Positions 1-12,140 of a stretch of DNA of 64,000 bases are shown here, piece after piece. The stretch comes from Phallusia mammillata (taxonomy: Eukaryota > Chordata > Ascidiacea > Phlebobranchia > Ascidiidae): NCBI GenBank assembly GCA_003260075.1, contig QLIY01000008.1:1-64000 (forward strand), read 5' to 3'. A program made the position numbers and the translations under genes. Positions within the stretch are counted from its first letter, which is position 1. The number at the start of each line of letters is the position of its first letter. The notes beneath the pieces were generated by a model that saw only the letters and a list, made by a program, of their open reading frames with translations, was not told where the DNA came from and did no database searches.

Positions 1-2740
1 TTCGATTTTTTGACCCCCAAAAATCGAAAAAAAACGGAAAGGCTATAGATATTTTTGTTTGAAACTGACTCCGGCTTGTTACTGCCTTGAACCGGTCAAC
101 CAAATAATACCCGAAGAAAATGTCGCAGATTTCTATTCTAGCAATCATTCATTCTTCCCTATTATCAGTTGTTGTTGCCATGGAGCACGTTTGGGGGGGG
201 GGGAGGCGTTGCGGACAGTGACAACAACTAATATTGTCTCGCTGGGTATTGCATGAAAGGTAAGTAAGTCATGGCACACTAAACCTAATCAATTTCATTA
301 ATATTCACTTAAAGGAGTTGTTTTCAGGGGGGGGGGGTCACATGACAAGTCTACACATAAAAACATTCTTTGTATTCTATTCAGGTCCATTTAAAGCGAA
401 CAAAGGCACACATCAAAGGTGGTCGATTACGTAACGCAAACAATAGTCGCAGAACGTAACCTTGCGCCTTTTAGCATGTGACTGTCTATGACGTAACGGC
501 GGTGATTATGGTAAACTGCTCATCCAGATTGAAGTGGAATGTTTTTAAACATCGTCCAACGACCTTTTTGGGGGGGGGGATATTCTAGTTTGAAACTGAC
601 TCCGGCTGGTTACTGCCTAGAACAGTTCAACCAAATAATACCCGAACCAAATGTCGCAGATTTCTAGTCTAGCAACCATTCATTCTTCCCTATTATCAGT
701 TGTTGTTGCCATGGAGCACGTTTGTTGTGTGCCGAAGTTATGATCACATGAAATGTCTGCACATAAAAACATTCTGTGTATTCTATTCAGGTCCATTTGA
801 AGCGAACAAAGGCACACATCAAAGGCGTTCGATTACGTAACGCAAACAATAGTCGCAGAACGTATCCTTTCCCCTTTTAGCATGTGACTGTCTGTGACGT
901 AACGGCGGTGATTATGGGGGGGGGGGGTTTTCATGATGACCAGGCTAGAATTCGCCCATTTTAATATTCAAGAGGCACTTTACTATTCGCGAGAGGGTTT
1001 TGTTATGTAAGTCGTGGTAAACTTTAGAGATACTGACGCACATCAAACGTGGCGTTGCGGACAGTGACAACAACTAATATTGTCTTGCTGGGTATTGCAT
1101 GAAAGGTAAGTAAGTTATCGCACACTAGCCTAAACCTAATCAATTTCATTAATATTCACTTAAAGGAGTTGTTTTCAACCTGTGGTATGCTTATCCTAGC
1201 TTTTCAGGTGGTACGCAAGTAGCTTCCAGTTATACGTAATTCAAGTCAATTCAAAAATTGCATCTCAACTGATCCCACTGAAAAAAAAATCTGTATCTGG
1301 GACGTTTATTAGGAAGTTATAACCATTTTTGAAACAAGAAATTATGCTAGCCTAGTCGAGTTAAATAGGCCTATCTCTTGGTCTACCCATTCAAACAGGG
1401 TTACGGTAGTACGCAGCGATAGAAGAAGTAGTCAGTTTGCACGCAATCCGTATATATGTCTGTTTAAGAGGAAAATCACTGCTTTAGTGGCTAGAAACAT
1501 AGCTAAAGATCAAGTAATTGTACATTAAAAACTAAACGTGCCATATTTAACTAGTTGCGAAAAAGGTTGAGTGGTTGTGGAGCTTGGCCGAAGTGGGGGG
1601 GGGGGCCTGTTTAAGGTGGAAAATCACTGCTTTAGTGGCTAGAAACATAGCTAAAGATCAAGTGATTGTCTATTAATAACTAAACGTGCCATATTTAACT
1701 AGTTGCGAAAAAGGGTAAGTGGTTGTGGAGCTTGGCCGAAGTGCTTATTTCCACAATTTACACCATTGTGCTAAACGACGAGCGACCTTTGTCCAACTAA
1801 AACAGTTTGTACAGTCGAGAAATGTTTGCGTTACGGTTGAGCGCTTCACTGATTGTCACGCATGACTAACGGCAGTTGCTAGAGACAATGCGTCACTAAC
1901 TGCGAGGCGTTTCCAGTTTTTAGTTGGAAAAGTTGCAGTAGATGTAACATGGTCCACAGGTAGTGCGTAAAGTGGTAGAGGCTTGGAGGCTGGCATGTAT
2001 TCAATGGTTTAGGTTTGAAAGCAACCTAAGTTGGTTGTTGTGCCACGTGCGTGCATTTATGAGGCATTTGTAGTTTGTTTACTATTGGTTTTATTTTTGT
2101 TTATTATTGTTTTTGATTTTTTAGGTAGTACTTTAGTATTTTTCAGGGTCTGTGGTTTACATATGCAAGTAAAGTAACTACGTTAGTGAAACCAATGGGA
2201 AAACATGTTACATATTACTTACTTATGTATTGTTGTTTAAAAATTCTTATTTCTTATTATAGTAAGGTTATACAACTATATACTTCAGTATGCGTTTCCT
2301 TTAGCATTACTAGTTAATTTCAATTTTTGTAAGACTTTATTAAATGTTTGAACAGGGGGGGGGGTGTACAGTAAAGCATGTTTTTTATGTGTTTATGTGT
2401 TCGGGTTACAGTTTTTATAACATATTTGAAAAAAAAGAAAAAGATAAGCTTGTTGCTAAACATTATCCATCTCTGTTAAGCAATAAAAAGTAATAAATAG
2501 TTTTTACTTTTTGAGTTTCAAATGCTCAAAGTTGGTTTAATTTAACATTTTCATCTTATTTTTTAGATATTTTCAACCATTCACAAAACATAGCTGTAAC
2601 ATTGTTCAACTTTAGTTCAACCTGGAACTTGATGAATTGGTGAAAGATTTTTATGGGGGGGGGGATATGCAGTAAAGCATGTTTTTATGTGTTTATGTGT
2701 TCCTGATTACAGTTGTCCTAACTCATTTCCCCTTTTGCAG
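1..2740. other. Repeat-rich, gap-riddled upstream region without a supported gene
   Basis: No conserved coding region is visible. The stretch has G runs at 193-203, 327-337, 570-579, 916-927, 1595-1605, 2355-2364 and 2655-2664. Segments recur: 61-194 matches 590-724, 206-326 matches 1051-1177, 338-509 matches 741-915, and about 1463-1594 matches about 1606-1742. The repeated pieces look like alternative copies of one locus placed in series. A good donor-like site (AAAG then GTAAGT) follows an ATG at 1099, and a second copy lies near 254. It could belong to a 5' exon of the Kelch gene. Confidence 0.6.
2731..2740 (+). promoter_or_regulatory. Splice (or trans-splice) acceptor before the Kelch exon
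   Basis: The pyrimidine tract and CAG (CCTTTTGCAG) sit 32 bases before the first ATG. The sequence between them is in frame with the CDS and free of stops. It may join a cis 5' exon or, in organisms that use it, a spliced leader. Which one cannot be told from the sequence. Confidence 0.5.
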
Positions 2741-2772
2741 AAAAAAATAACAAAAGTTTAGTTTTGACTGTA

Positions 2773-4563
2773 ATGAGGATATTTGGGTTTGACTGTTTCG
2801 CTCCCAAACTTACCCAAGATGTGAGCCCATTATCCGGAGTTTACTCATGGAAACCACTATCTACAGAAGATAAAAGTCCAACGCATCGCTCGTTTCACAC
2901 AATATGCCGCAGCGGACAATTTCTTTATCTCTATGGAGGCCGTGGCACAAAGGGAACCCAACATGATCTGTGGAAGTACAACATCAATGATCATGTTTGG
3001 CAAGAAGTTAAAACAACTGGTGATAGGCCTCCACCTTTGGAAGGGCACACAGTGGTCGCACACAGAGGAAAGCATTATTATTTTGGTGGAGAAATGAGCT
3101 TCGCAAGCGCAGGCGAAGTCCCACTTTGGATATTTGACCCTGTAGCTTGCACTTGGGTGAAGAAGTCTGAGGCCACGCTGTCACCCACTGCGAGGCGTGA
3201 ACACATTGCAGTGGTATATGAAGATCAAATGTTTATCCACGGAGGATATATTGATCTAAAGGGGCCTAGTAATGACATGTGGGCATATGCGTTTAACTGT
3301 GATACTTGGAAACAAATCCAGTTTGATGAATCACTGCCAAATCCAGGTTCCCTATACAAACATGCTGCATGTGTCCATGAGAACTATATGTGGATGTGTG
3401 GCGGTCTGGGTGGTATTTCAGATCGCAATGATATGCAAGTTTGGACATGGGATTTTTACACATTTGTATGGTGCCACATACGAACCAAGTCAGCACCATG
3501 GCAGCTGTACAACCATGCTCTTTATCTTGTGTCTGACACAGTCTTTGTCTTCGGAGGCAGTCGTGAAGATGGGGACACCTGTTCCAAACTGTGGGAGGTG
3601 AGATTGGATGAAAATTCCTGGACTGGTGTTCAGGTATGGCATTCATGTCAGTTCCTTGACAAAGTAAGGCCATCACCTGCTGCGAACCACTGTATCATAG
3701 CTCTTCCAGAAGTCGAAAGCCAATTTCCTTCCAAAAAACGCATATTCTCTGATGTGAAAACCTTTACACCACTGTTAATATCTGAAAAAAGAGATCAAGA
3801 GACTAAAAAAGTTCCCACAAATGAGATTCCTATTTTACCTGATTTTTCAGAACCACTGATAATACCTAAACCTTCAGCGAAAGAATATTTCAAGATTTCT
3901 GAAGACATTACATCAGAGGAAGACTTTATTCTGTCTCCAGAAAATGGTGAAACAGAAATTGAGACTGAAATTGTAAACACAGATGTTTTAACAAAATCCT
4001 ATGGCAGTCTTTGCATCGACGAAGATTATTTTTGCAACAACCAAGATCGAGATCAATTATTAGGAATAAAAAGTGAAAGAAAAGACTCTCTCTCTCAAAT
4101 GGGACTTCATAATGCAGCATTTGTAAATCATTCCAATCCTGAGATTTACAACAGCAAACTTGTAGGGACTAATAATGTCAAACATTTTTCCTACAACCTC
4201 TCAGAACAAAAGCAGTGGCAACCAGGGAAAGATAAAAATCCTAAATTTCAAAGCACTAGTTTCATTCAAGTAGTGCCATCCGCTGGAAAGACTGTTACGA
4301 GATTTTCATCTGACGCCACTGTAATAAATAAAAGCACAAATTCTTGCCAATTTGAAGATTCATTCGTTAAAAATGCTTCTGCATTTGATGACATAGACAA
4401 GAACGTCAACCGAGAGCCAGAGAAAAAAATTGAGCAGTATCGAATGACATCGGACCTGCACTTAAGTCGTTTGTTACTCATTGGTGGAAAAATGGCAGAT
4501 TCAAGCCTAAATATTGACCGTCCTCTTTGTATGTGGCAGTGCCAACTTAATTCAAATTTGTAA
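2773..4563 (+). CDS. Kelch-repeat beta-propeller protein with long disordered insert
   Basis: One open exon encodes about 596 residues from the ATG at 2773 (start MRIFGFDCF) to TAA at 4561-4563. At least five Kelch blades are seen in the first 320 residues, each with the family GG pair and a downstream W: LYLYGGRG, HYYFGGEM, MFIHGGYI, MWMCGGLG and VFVFGGSR, the matching W residues lying in DHVW, CTWV, DTWK, VWCH and NSWT. Residues of about 325-560 are rich in S, E, K, N and D and look disordered. The last 35 residues carry another Kelch strand (LLLIGGK then MWQCQL), so the propeller may be closed by the C-terminus across the insert. Kelch propellers bind proteins; no BTB, BACK or F-box domain is visible, so the partner is unknown. 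A splice-acceptor sequence (CCTTTTGCAG) ends at 2740, and the reading frame is open from there, so translation may begin in an upstream exon. The gene converges on the dynein gene. I do not recognise the orthologue. Confidence 0.85.
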   Translation: MRIFGFDCFAPKLTQDVSPLSGVYSWKPLSTEDKSPTHRSFHTICRSGQFLYLYGGRGTKGTQHDLWKYNINDHVWQEVKTTGDRPPPLEGHTVVAHRGKHYYFGGEMSFASAGEVPLWIFDPVACTWVKKSEATLSPTARREHIAVVYEDQMFIHGGYIDLKGPSNDMWAYAFNCDTWKQIQFDESLPNPGSLYKHAACVHENYMWMCGGLGGISDRNDMQVWTWDFYTFVWCHIRTKSAPWQLYNHALYLVSDTVFVFGGSREDGDTCSKLWEVRLDENSWTGVQVWHSCQFLDKVRPSPAANHCIIALPEVESQFPSKKRIFSDVKTFTPLLISEKRDQETKKVPTNEIPILPDFSEPLIIPKPSAKEYFKISEDITSEEDFILSPENGETEIETEIVNTDVLTKSYGSLCIDEDYFCNNQDRDQLLGIKSERKDSLSQMGLHNAAFVNHSNPEIYNSKLVGTNNVKHFSYNLSEQKQWQPGKDKNPKFQSTSFIQVVPSAGKTVTRFSSDATVINKSTNSCQFEDSFVKNASAFDDIDKNVNREPEKKIEQYRMTSDLHLSRLLLIGGKMADSSLNIDRPLCMWQCQLNSNL

Positions 4564-5365
4564 ATGTTGCTTGGTGTTAGGGTCAGAGCTGGAAAAAATA
4601 TTGCATTTTAGATCAGTATTTATGCTTTGTTAGTTGGCAGCATCTACATAAACACAAGATATATTGCAATTTAGTAAACCTGTTTACTTGAGATCTTATT
4701 TATATAACTGTATGTTATGCAGCATTTAGTGTGTTTTTCATTTGGTCATAACATATTTCATTGCCCAAGCAGAACTATTTAGTTTTAGACTTTCACAACT
4801 GCTGCAAATTTCACATTTTGCTACCTATACTAGAAGTGTAATTTATTGTTCCCATATTTACTTGATACAATGTTCCTTCATGGCTTTATGCAATGTCATA
4901 TCTATTGCTTTTTAGCTATTAACATGCGGACATATATGTAACCAATGCAGTATTAATGATATTTTACTTGTTTTTAACAACAACGGTTTTCGTTACTACA
5001 CATTCATATTTTATTTCACATGTAGAGAGTTCTTCATTTAAATGCACTGAAATCTTTGTTTCCGTCCAGTTTTGTTGCTGTTTTTTATTTTATACTATCA
5101 CAAAGTATTTTTGTTGTTTTAACCAAATAACAAATGTTACTCTGGACAAAATGTTATTGTTGCTGTTTTCAACTTTACAAATTGAACAAAGTTTAAGGAG
5201 CTCTTGTGTTTTTACAGTATTCTCACTTGTAGAATGGAAGTTCATTAGGATAAAGGGTTGACCATTGGCAGACTTGATCAATTTTTCAGCAGAGCTACTA
5301 AATTAGGGGTTAAGGAAATGCGTAATCGCATTTTCAAGCTTCTGGTATGAGGTATTGCACGAATT

Positions 5366-5371
5366 AATAAA
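5366..5371 (+). promoter_or_regulatory. Candidate poly(A) signal of the Kelch gene
   Basis: AATAAA lies on the plus strand about 800 bases after the Kelch stop codon. It is the best-placed canonical signal before the opposing gene, implying a long 3' UTR through an otherwise featureless AT-rich stretch (4564-5365). Confidence 0.45.
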
Positions 5372-5736
5372 GCCATCCTTTACTGAACGTTGCTGGTACC
5401 AGTGTATGCTAGGAAACTGCTTTTACCCAAGTTTGTTTATGTTTTAGCACCAACGCGCGTTAAGAAACCAATTGAGTTGTTCAGCTCGGTTGACAAACCC
5501 ACGCAATGCTTGGTTTGTTGTCAAAAGGCCGTAACTCCTGAAATTTTCATTCGTGTTTAGCTGTGTGTATTCCAAAGACGAAAGTAGGAATTTTTTGGCA
5601 AGGTTTCAAATAAACTACAAACCCTTGATGTTTTCGAATGATATTGTGTTTTTGTGGTAATATTTGGCACATTTAGGAGCAGATTTGGGATATCTTTGAC
5701 AAATCGAGGGTTTAAATATTAAAAACTAAACATATA

Positions 5737-5742
5737 TTTATT
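5737..5742 (-). promoter_or_regulatory. Candidate poly(A) signal of DNAH1
   Basis: TTTATT on the plus strand reads AATAAA on the minus strand, about 150 bases past the DNAH1 stop codon. The two genes would thus end tail to tail, about 350 bases apart. Confidence 0.5.
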
Positions 5743-5894
5743 TTTAAGTAGCCAACTCATACTTTTCAAACAAAACCCAACGCAAAAATCGTGTACATGC
5801 AACAAAATAAAAAATCGACACACAGTGTATGTGATACAAAAAAAGCATAAACACAAAATACACAGAACACGGTGTCCTCGGTGGAAAACAGCAA

Positions 5895-6075
5895 CTAATA
5901 ATCGAGTGCGCAAATCATAGCCACACCTCGCTTCACCCAATGCTTCTGCTCTTTGTCAGTTGGTACCTCCACGGCTATAACGTAGTTGGTGGAATGACCA
6001 GTTGTAGACAACGTGCCCGCCCTGGTTAATGTCTTGTAGATCGGGCATACGTAGATTCCGCTGCTCGGGGTCACT
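5895..6075 (-). CDS. DNAH1: DNAH1 terminal exon 62 with stop codon
   Basis: 181 bases; acceptor CCTTTCAG; encodes [20 protein letters not shown] and [12 protein letters not shown], ending CALDY and TAG (5895-5897). The end matches the length and sequence of the usual DNAH1 C-terminus. Confidence 0.96.
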
Positions 6076-9000
6076 CTGAAAGGTCAGAGTTCAAAGGTTG
6101 ACTTCGAAACAATAAAGGTTTAAGAAAATATTTAAAATTTTGCGATTGTGCACTGCTAGGAAAATCTCAGCGCACAAGAAAATCTATACTGGGTAGCCTA
6201 TAAACTGGTGTGTGGTCACAGCGTGCACATCTTATGTTGCTCACAGTGGTCCTCAGTGTACTCAGGGAGCTTGTGTGTATGATCAAACATGTGTACGCGT
6301 CGACAATACGATATAATCAGCTGTTGAAACAGCTTAAAGTCTGAAATTTTCAAAAATTCAATCTTTTATAACCAACAATCAATGAATATGAGAAATTTTA
6401 GTTGCCACGTTTTGATTTTCGTATTTCCCACTACTGAATTCGCCGCCGGCAAATTAAATTAAAGCATATCCACCACACAAGAGCATCATTTAAGCTTATG
6501 CCGGATTAATTACGTAGAAGACGGACACGCAATAAGCGCTTCCTTATTGATACTAAAGAATGACTAACAAGTATTGGAACACGAAGCTGACATAAAGCTT
6601 CTTAACAATGTGTTGCATTAAACGCATATCTAGTAAAATGAAAGTTATTGCGTTGGAAATACGACTACCTTGCTAATTTTGTTTGTTGTCGCATTTGTTG
6701 ACAGATTATTGTCGATCGCATAGTTCCTTAATTGATTCCTAAATGCGTTGACAGTGTTGTTTTTCACATTGTTTACATTTTCTGGGCAGATTGATTCGCA
6801 TTATGTAGTGATGCAATGGTAAAACGAATCAATTATCCAAAAAATTTAAAGAACTTAGCTCAATTAAGTACACATTCTTTGTAAAAAAAAACTTAGTGAG
6901 AACATTCGTAATTGAAACTTAAAGCGTAAAGTTGGAATCACCCACTCCGTTGCTTGGCGAATGCAAACTTATGAGCCTTATAGATATGGCTGTAAGTTCA
7001 GAAAAAAAGATTTAGTCGTTCATCCTTTAGTTTTAAAGATATATGTATATATTTAGATATATATATATAAATATCGCTTTTACAGCATCGTCAGTATCTA
7101 TTGGAAACATTACTGAAAAATGAATAATTTAACTGGACCAAAAAGTGCTAAAAGTGACACATTTGGTTGTCAAACATTTCGGCAAATCCTTGTTCAAGTT
7201 ATCAATTCAAGTTACACAGTTTAATGTCAAATTATTGTATGGCATTTTGTCTAATAGGCAGCACGCAAATAACATAAACAGCTTCCTAAAAACAAGTTTT
7301 TCGAACCTGTTGCCGACCGGTACCAGCCACATTGTCGCCATATCCGTATAAAGTTCCTTCGCTTTTGATTCTCCCAGTAGTTGTGTATCGTAATCCCATC
7401 TCGCCCCTTCCAAAAACAAGCCTCTGATGTAACAACCGTCCACCGGACGCGCTTCTATTTCGTCATAATGCTCCTTCAACACCTGTGAACGAATAAATAA
7501 GCTCAATATTTTGCAGATATAAAGTTAGCAAAAATGTTGGATTTTTGAATACATTTGGAGAAGTTTGAATATCACAGAAACGCGAACATTATGATTTTCG
7601 TTAGGAATTTAACAAATGCTTGTTTAAAAGGGGTGAAGTAAATCGGCAATGTGGTAATGTGAAAGAAAATAGGAGTGATAAAAAAATCACATTTTTCAAG
7701 CAGAAAAAAGCACGTCTAAGGTAGCAGTTTGTATTCTATAGTTTGTAGCAAATTTATTTTCGCAAAAATGGTTTGTTTCACAAACACATCCTTACACTTA
7801 AGTGACAAAGTTGGCCAAACATGTATTATATTATTGCAAACGTATTTTTAATAGTGAGCTTCGACAGGTGTTCGCTGTTTCGTGTCACGTTCTCCAATGC
7901 CCTCATGTTGTAAAACGTGTCCCATAACACAGAAAAACAAAGTGTTGACACATTACAAAACATATTTATGTAAATCCCTTTAGGGTAATAAACTTCCATC
8001 AGTCGTTAACAAGTCAACTTTAGAAGTGCTTTGACGCAAAACACACTAACGTACACAAAGTTACGCCCTACATGGAACACATGAACCAGAAAAGAATCTG
8101 AATTATTTATGAACAGTTTGCATATTATGCGCACAACAGTCGTGTTTGCCGATAACACGTACATGTTGGGCTGCAGTTTAAAGCCAAACAAAATTATCAT
8201 TGATTTTTTAGTGGGCGCCGATGGTACGAGATAATTCGATTGTGTTGTCAGTCAGTAGTGACGTAACAATAGATGTCACGTGGTAATTGTGAACACAATC
8301 GATTGTCGAACGAAGCCATTGTCATTCGGGTTTGTTGTCATAAACATCGGGAAACAAACTGGAATTTGTTTATTTTTGAAATTATTCGTTATTTTTGCAA
8401 CAAGGAGCGGCAATGTTTTACAAAATCAATTGCAAAACTTATTTCTGATTTGGAAGACAGTTAATTAGTTTAACAATTAATCAACACTTTTGCCAATCTT
8501 TTTACGTCCCTCCCAAAAAATCAAAATCTGACGTCATCACCAATTTCGCGTCCACAAAAGTTATCTAGTTATGACCTTATCATCACTTATTGTAGCAACT
8601 GTAACATGACGTCACACGCCGGGTGTTCTATGACGTAACAACGTACTTCCTTTTTTGTGATGGCACCATATACTTTTGCTTTTTGACTTAAATATGTATT
8701 TACATTTTCATGGCGCAATATTGCCATTTTGTGACGTAACAACGTACTCTTATTTTGTGACGCCACATGTGTCCTCTTTAGTGACGTCATAATGCCCCTG
8801 TACTTAAACAATCCAATTCACGAGTAAAATCACCTTAAAACCGAAGCTTATGGTGTCGATTGAGATAACCTCCTTCCTCGCGTAATTCTGTAGTGTTCCT
8901 GTGAGGAAAGCTTGTGGGAAGAAAAATCCTGAAATCCAGAAGACGACAGGGACACCGTGGTCGATCCAGTGTTGGATAAACTTGATGCGAGCGAGCAAGT

Positions 9001-12000
9001 CTTCCAACCATGAAGCGAGAGGTTTCAGTGATGGGTAGGCCTGGGTGTAAATTAACGGTTTGTTGGATTCGAGTTGGAAAATAGCTTCAACACAAACTGT
9101 ACAGCGTAATATGTATCACCTGAAACGTTGTACCTAACGTGGTCAAGATGCACAAACAGTGAATTATTAGTGAATTTTACGAGGTATTAGTGAATTTTAC
9201 GAGGTATTTTATACTATAAATAACATTGTCAGCATTTTAAATATTTATTTTAATACATTCCCGTCTTGATTTTTAGCTTAGCTATATACAACGCAACTAT
9301 CAAAATTATACTAAACTCCTTTTAAACATTGCATAAAATGTCATTACTTAGCTGACAAATTCAGCACAAACTTAAATCAGTCTGTATATTTATTATTGCA
9401 AAACACTTAAAATTATATTTTGCCCAAAAATATGGCATCGTCAGTCCTAAGCTGATTTAAGTGTGTGCTAAATCTGTCAGCTAAGTAATGCCAATATATG
9501 TAACTGGCGTCGTCTGTGGAGCATCCGTGAATCAGGACGATTTCTGCATTAGTACATCGCTATTGCATAAAGTGTTTGTTTGAGCACCTATTTTACAATT
9601 TACCTTTCCAGACCATAGTGTAGGAACTTCGTTAATGTATAAACTATTGAACATCATTTCTAACGACTCTGACATGACGACAAGACCCTTGATGGCTTTG
9701 AGCAAGTCTTGAGACGATTGGATGATGGCGTTCAACAATCGGTTGTATCTGAAATTTGTGAAAATTGCCGATGGTTTTGTAATGCAGTAACACTTCCAAA
9801 TTGTAAAACTAGGCATATTTTTGTTGTGACAAAAGTTGATTGTCGAAACGTTATGTTTCATACAAATATGGCTTGTTTATTTCACGTTAAAATTTTTAAA
9901 ACCGTGAACACCTAACTTTTTGTTACAGTTTGCAACATTTTAGTAACAACTCCTGCTATGTTGTATTGTTGTATAAAAAATGTTTGCTGTTTTTTTTTGC
10001 TAGTGTAAACCAAAGAAATACGCTTACGTAACATTTGCATTTTTTCCTAAAAAAAATTATGTCCATTTTTATGTTAATTATTCTTGACTAAAATCACATA
10101 AAATACAAAACAAAAGTATTTTTTCGAGCTTCAATATTATGTGTGTTTCGGCAAAGTGCCGCTGTAAAACATTGATAGGTTACATATAAGCTATTGCTGC
10201 CAGGCATAATATCAAGTTTATAGAGCTCTTATGGCAAATGTATTTTTATTCCGACGTTTCGACGTCCCATACAGGTCGCCTTCATCAGGGTAATTGACAT
10301 GATACACTACAAGCAATTATGACGAAGATCAGCACGTGACGGTTTAGATTCTTTTTCGCATGTTTCTGACCTTGGATAATTTCAAGGTCATTACCACGCC
10401 TCACCTGATAACTTCCTGTACTAACACAGTGTTCATAGACTCCTCATACATCACCGGATATTTCTCCATCACTTCATCAAGAGGGAAAGGTTTCGGGACT
10501 TCAGAGAGGATTTTCTTGGTAACTTCTTCCACGACCTAAAGTAATGTAGAAAAGGTAACGAATACACCTCATAAGTCGATTCTGTGTACGAAGTCTAAAA
10601 CTTTGGTAATTTGTTCCTTTGTTTGTTTCATTTTTATCCTCGGTGGGTGGGCAACGCCCTAATGCGTTATGCTCACAATGAGTCCGCCGTCGAGCTGCCT
10701 GTTTTATCCCAAGCCCATTCAATCATTTTTGTTCGAGTTTTTTCGACAAAGGCAGTTGGTGACTTCAATTTAGTTCAACCCATCGGGAACCACTGGGTTG
10801 GACCAATGCCGCTTAAGTTTCTTGCTCAGGGAAACACAAGCAACCGAGATAGGATTAGAACACACAACCAGTGTTTATTTTAAGGTGTTTTGGGGGAAAT
10901 AATTCGTTTAACTTTAAGCAAATATGGCTATTTTTTGGTATTTAAATGAAACACTTGCGGGGGGGGGGTGGGATTAGAACCAACGACCTTGTAAACAAGA
11001 CAGTTACGCTAACCTCGCTGTCATCTTGGTGGTAAAAAGGCCAAACAACCTGGGAATTTACTGTGTACGCGTAGTGATCGCGAGGTTGTGGGTTCTTATC
11101 CTGCCTCGTTAGCTTGTGTTTACCTGATCAAGAAATTAGCAATAAGATACAACAAGTTAAAGCTAAATGTCTTACTACTGTTGACGTCAAGAGGTTGACG
11201 TTAAGCAATATTTATAACCCACCTTACATTATCGGATAGTATTAAGTCATACTATTTCTTTGATAAATGATGTTATAATATCAAAGCAGCGTTTCCAACA
11301 ATAGCTAAGAAATAATATTTTGTGCGAAAAAAATCCGGATCCACGCAGCCAGTTCTCTTCTCCTACTCACCTCTTCACTTGAATGTCCTGCCGCTGAGGA
11401 TGTTTTGGGTTGTAGATGGATGAGAGCAGTGAGGGTCGAGAAACTCTCGTTTTGTGCGAATGTGATGTTCGCGTTGTCGTGCATCCCGAAAATTTCCGGA
11501 GTATCGTTGATCGGGAGGGTCCTGATGTACTGGATGTAACCCTGTAGGTGAGGAGATAAAGTCTTGGGTTAAAATTCACTTCCGTGCTAATTAGAATGTT
11601 TTACGCAAAAATTCTAAAAAGCGTTTTTGCCAGCAAATAATATTTAAGAAAGTGACTGAAACGAAAATAAGCGTAACAATAAAGTCTAACGCAAAGTGAA
11701 GAGTAAATGTTACCATATTCAACTGTATAAGTGTGGTACATAAACATACGTTTTACGCACTGACAATTATAACGCGTAATAAATAAAATTGGCGCTTCAA
11801 GCGTATGGATTCTCCCCTGTTTCGAACAACCATCAAAAAACAAAGTTTTCAAATTTTTGTGTCACGTTAACAAAATACCGGCTATAACCAATGTAAAGTA
11901 AAACTCCTTACCGCTCAACCCCAAAAGCACATTATACCACACTTTTGGGGGTGACCTAACAATGACGTCACACAATAATAACGTCATGGTCGAACAAAAA

Positions 12001-12099
12001 CTGCTGTTTCAGTTTTTAAGTCACGTTAGCAAAATGTCGATGATACCAATGAAAGGTAATACAGTACACCCTTGTTGGTGCACCTACATCACTTTCGGT

Positions 12100-12140
<41 letters not shown>

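Noticed and set aside
3293..3676. 127-codon minus-strand open frame
   Set aside because: Shadow of the Kelch coding sequence, whose plus frame shows clear blade repeats.
10620..10880. Gene fragment or retrotransposon piece on the plus strand
   Set aside because: Open for 90 codons but with no recognisable domain, and it runs into the copy of the 63-kb MITE; probably repeat DNA.
10970..11110. tRNA genes on both strands near GGATTAGAACC and GGGTTCTTATCC
   Set aside because: B-box-like only; no acceptor stem pairing seen. More likely tRNA-derived repeat pieces.
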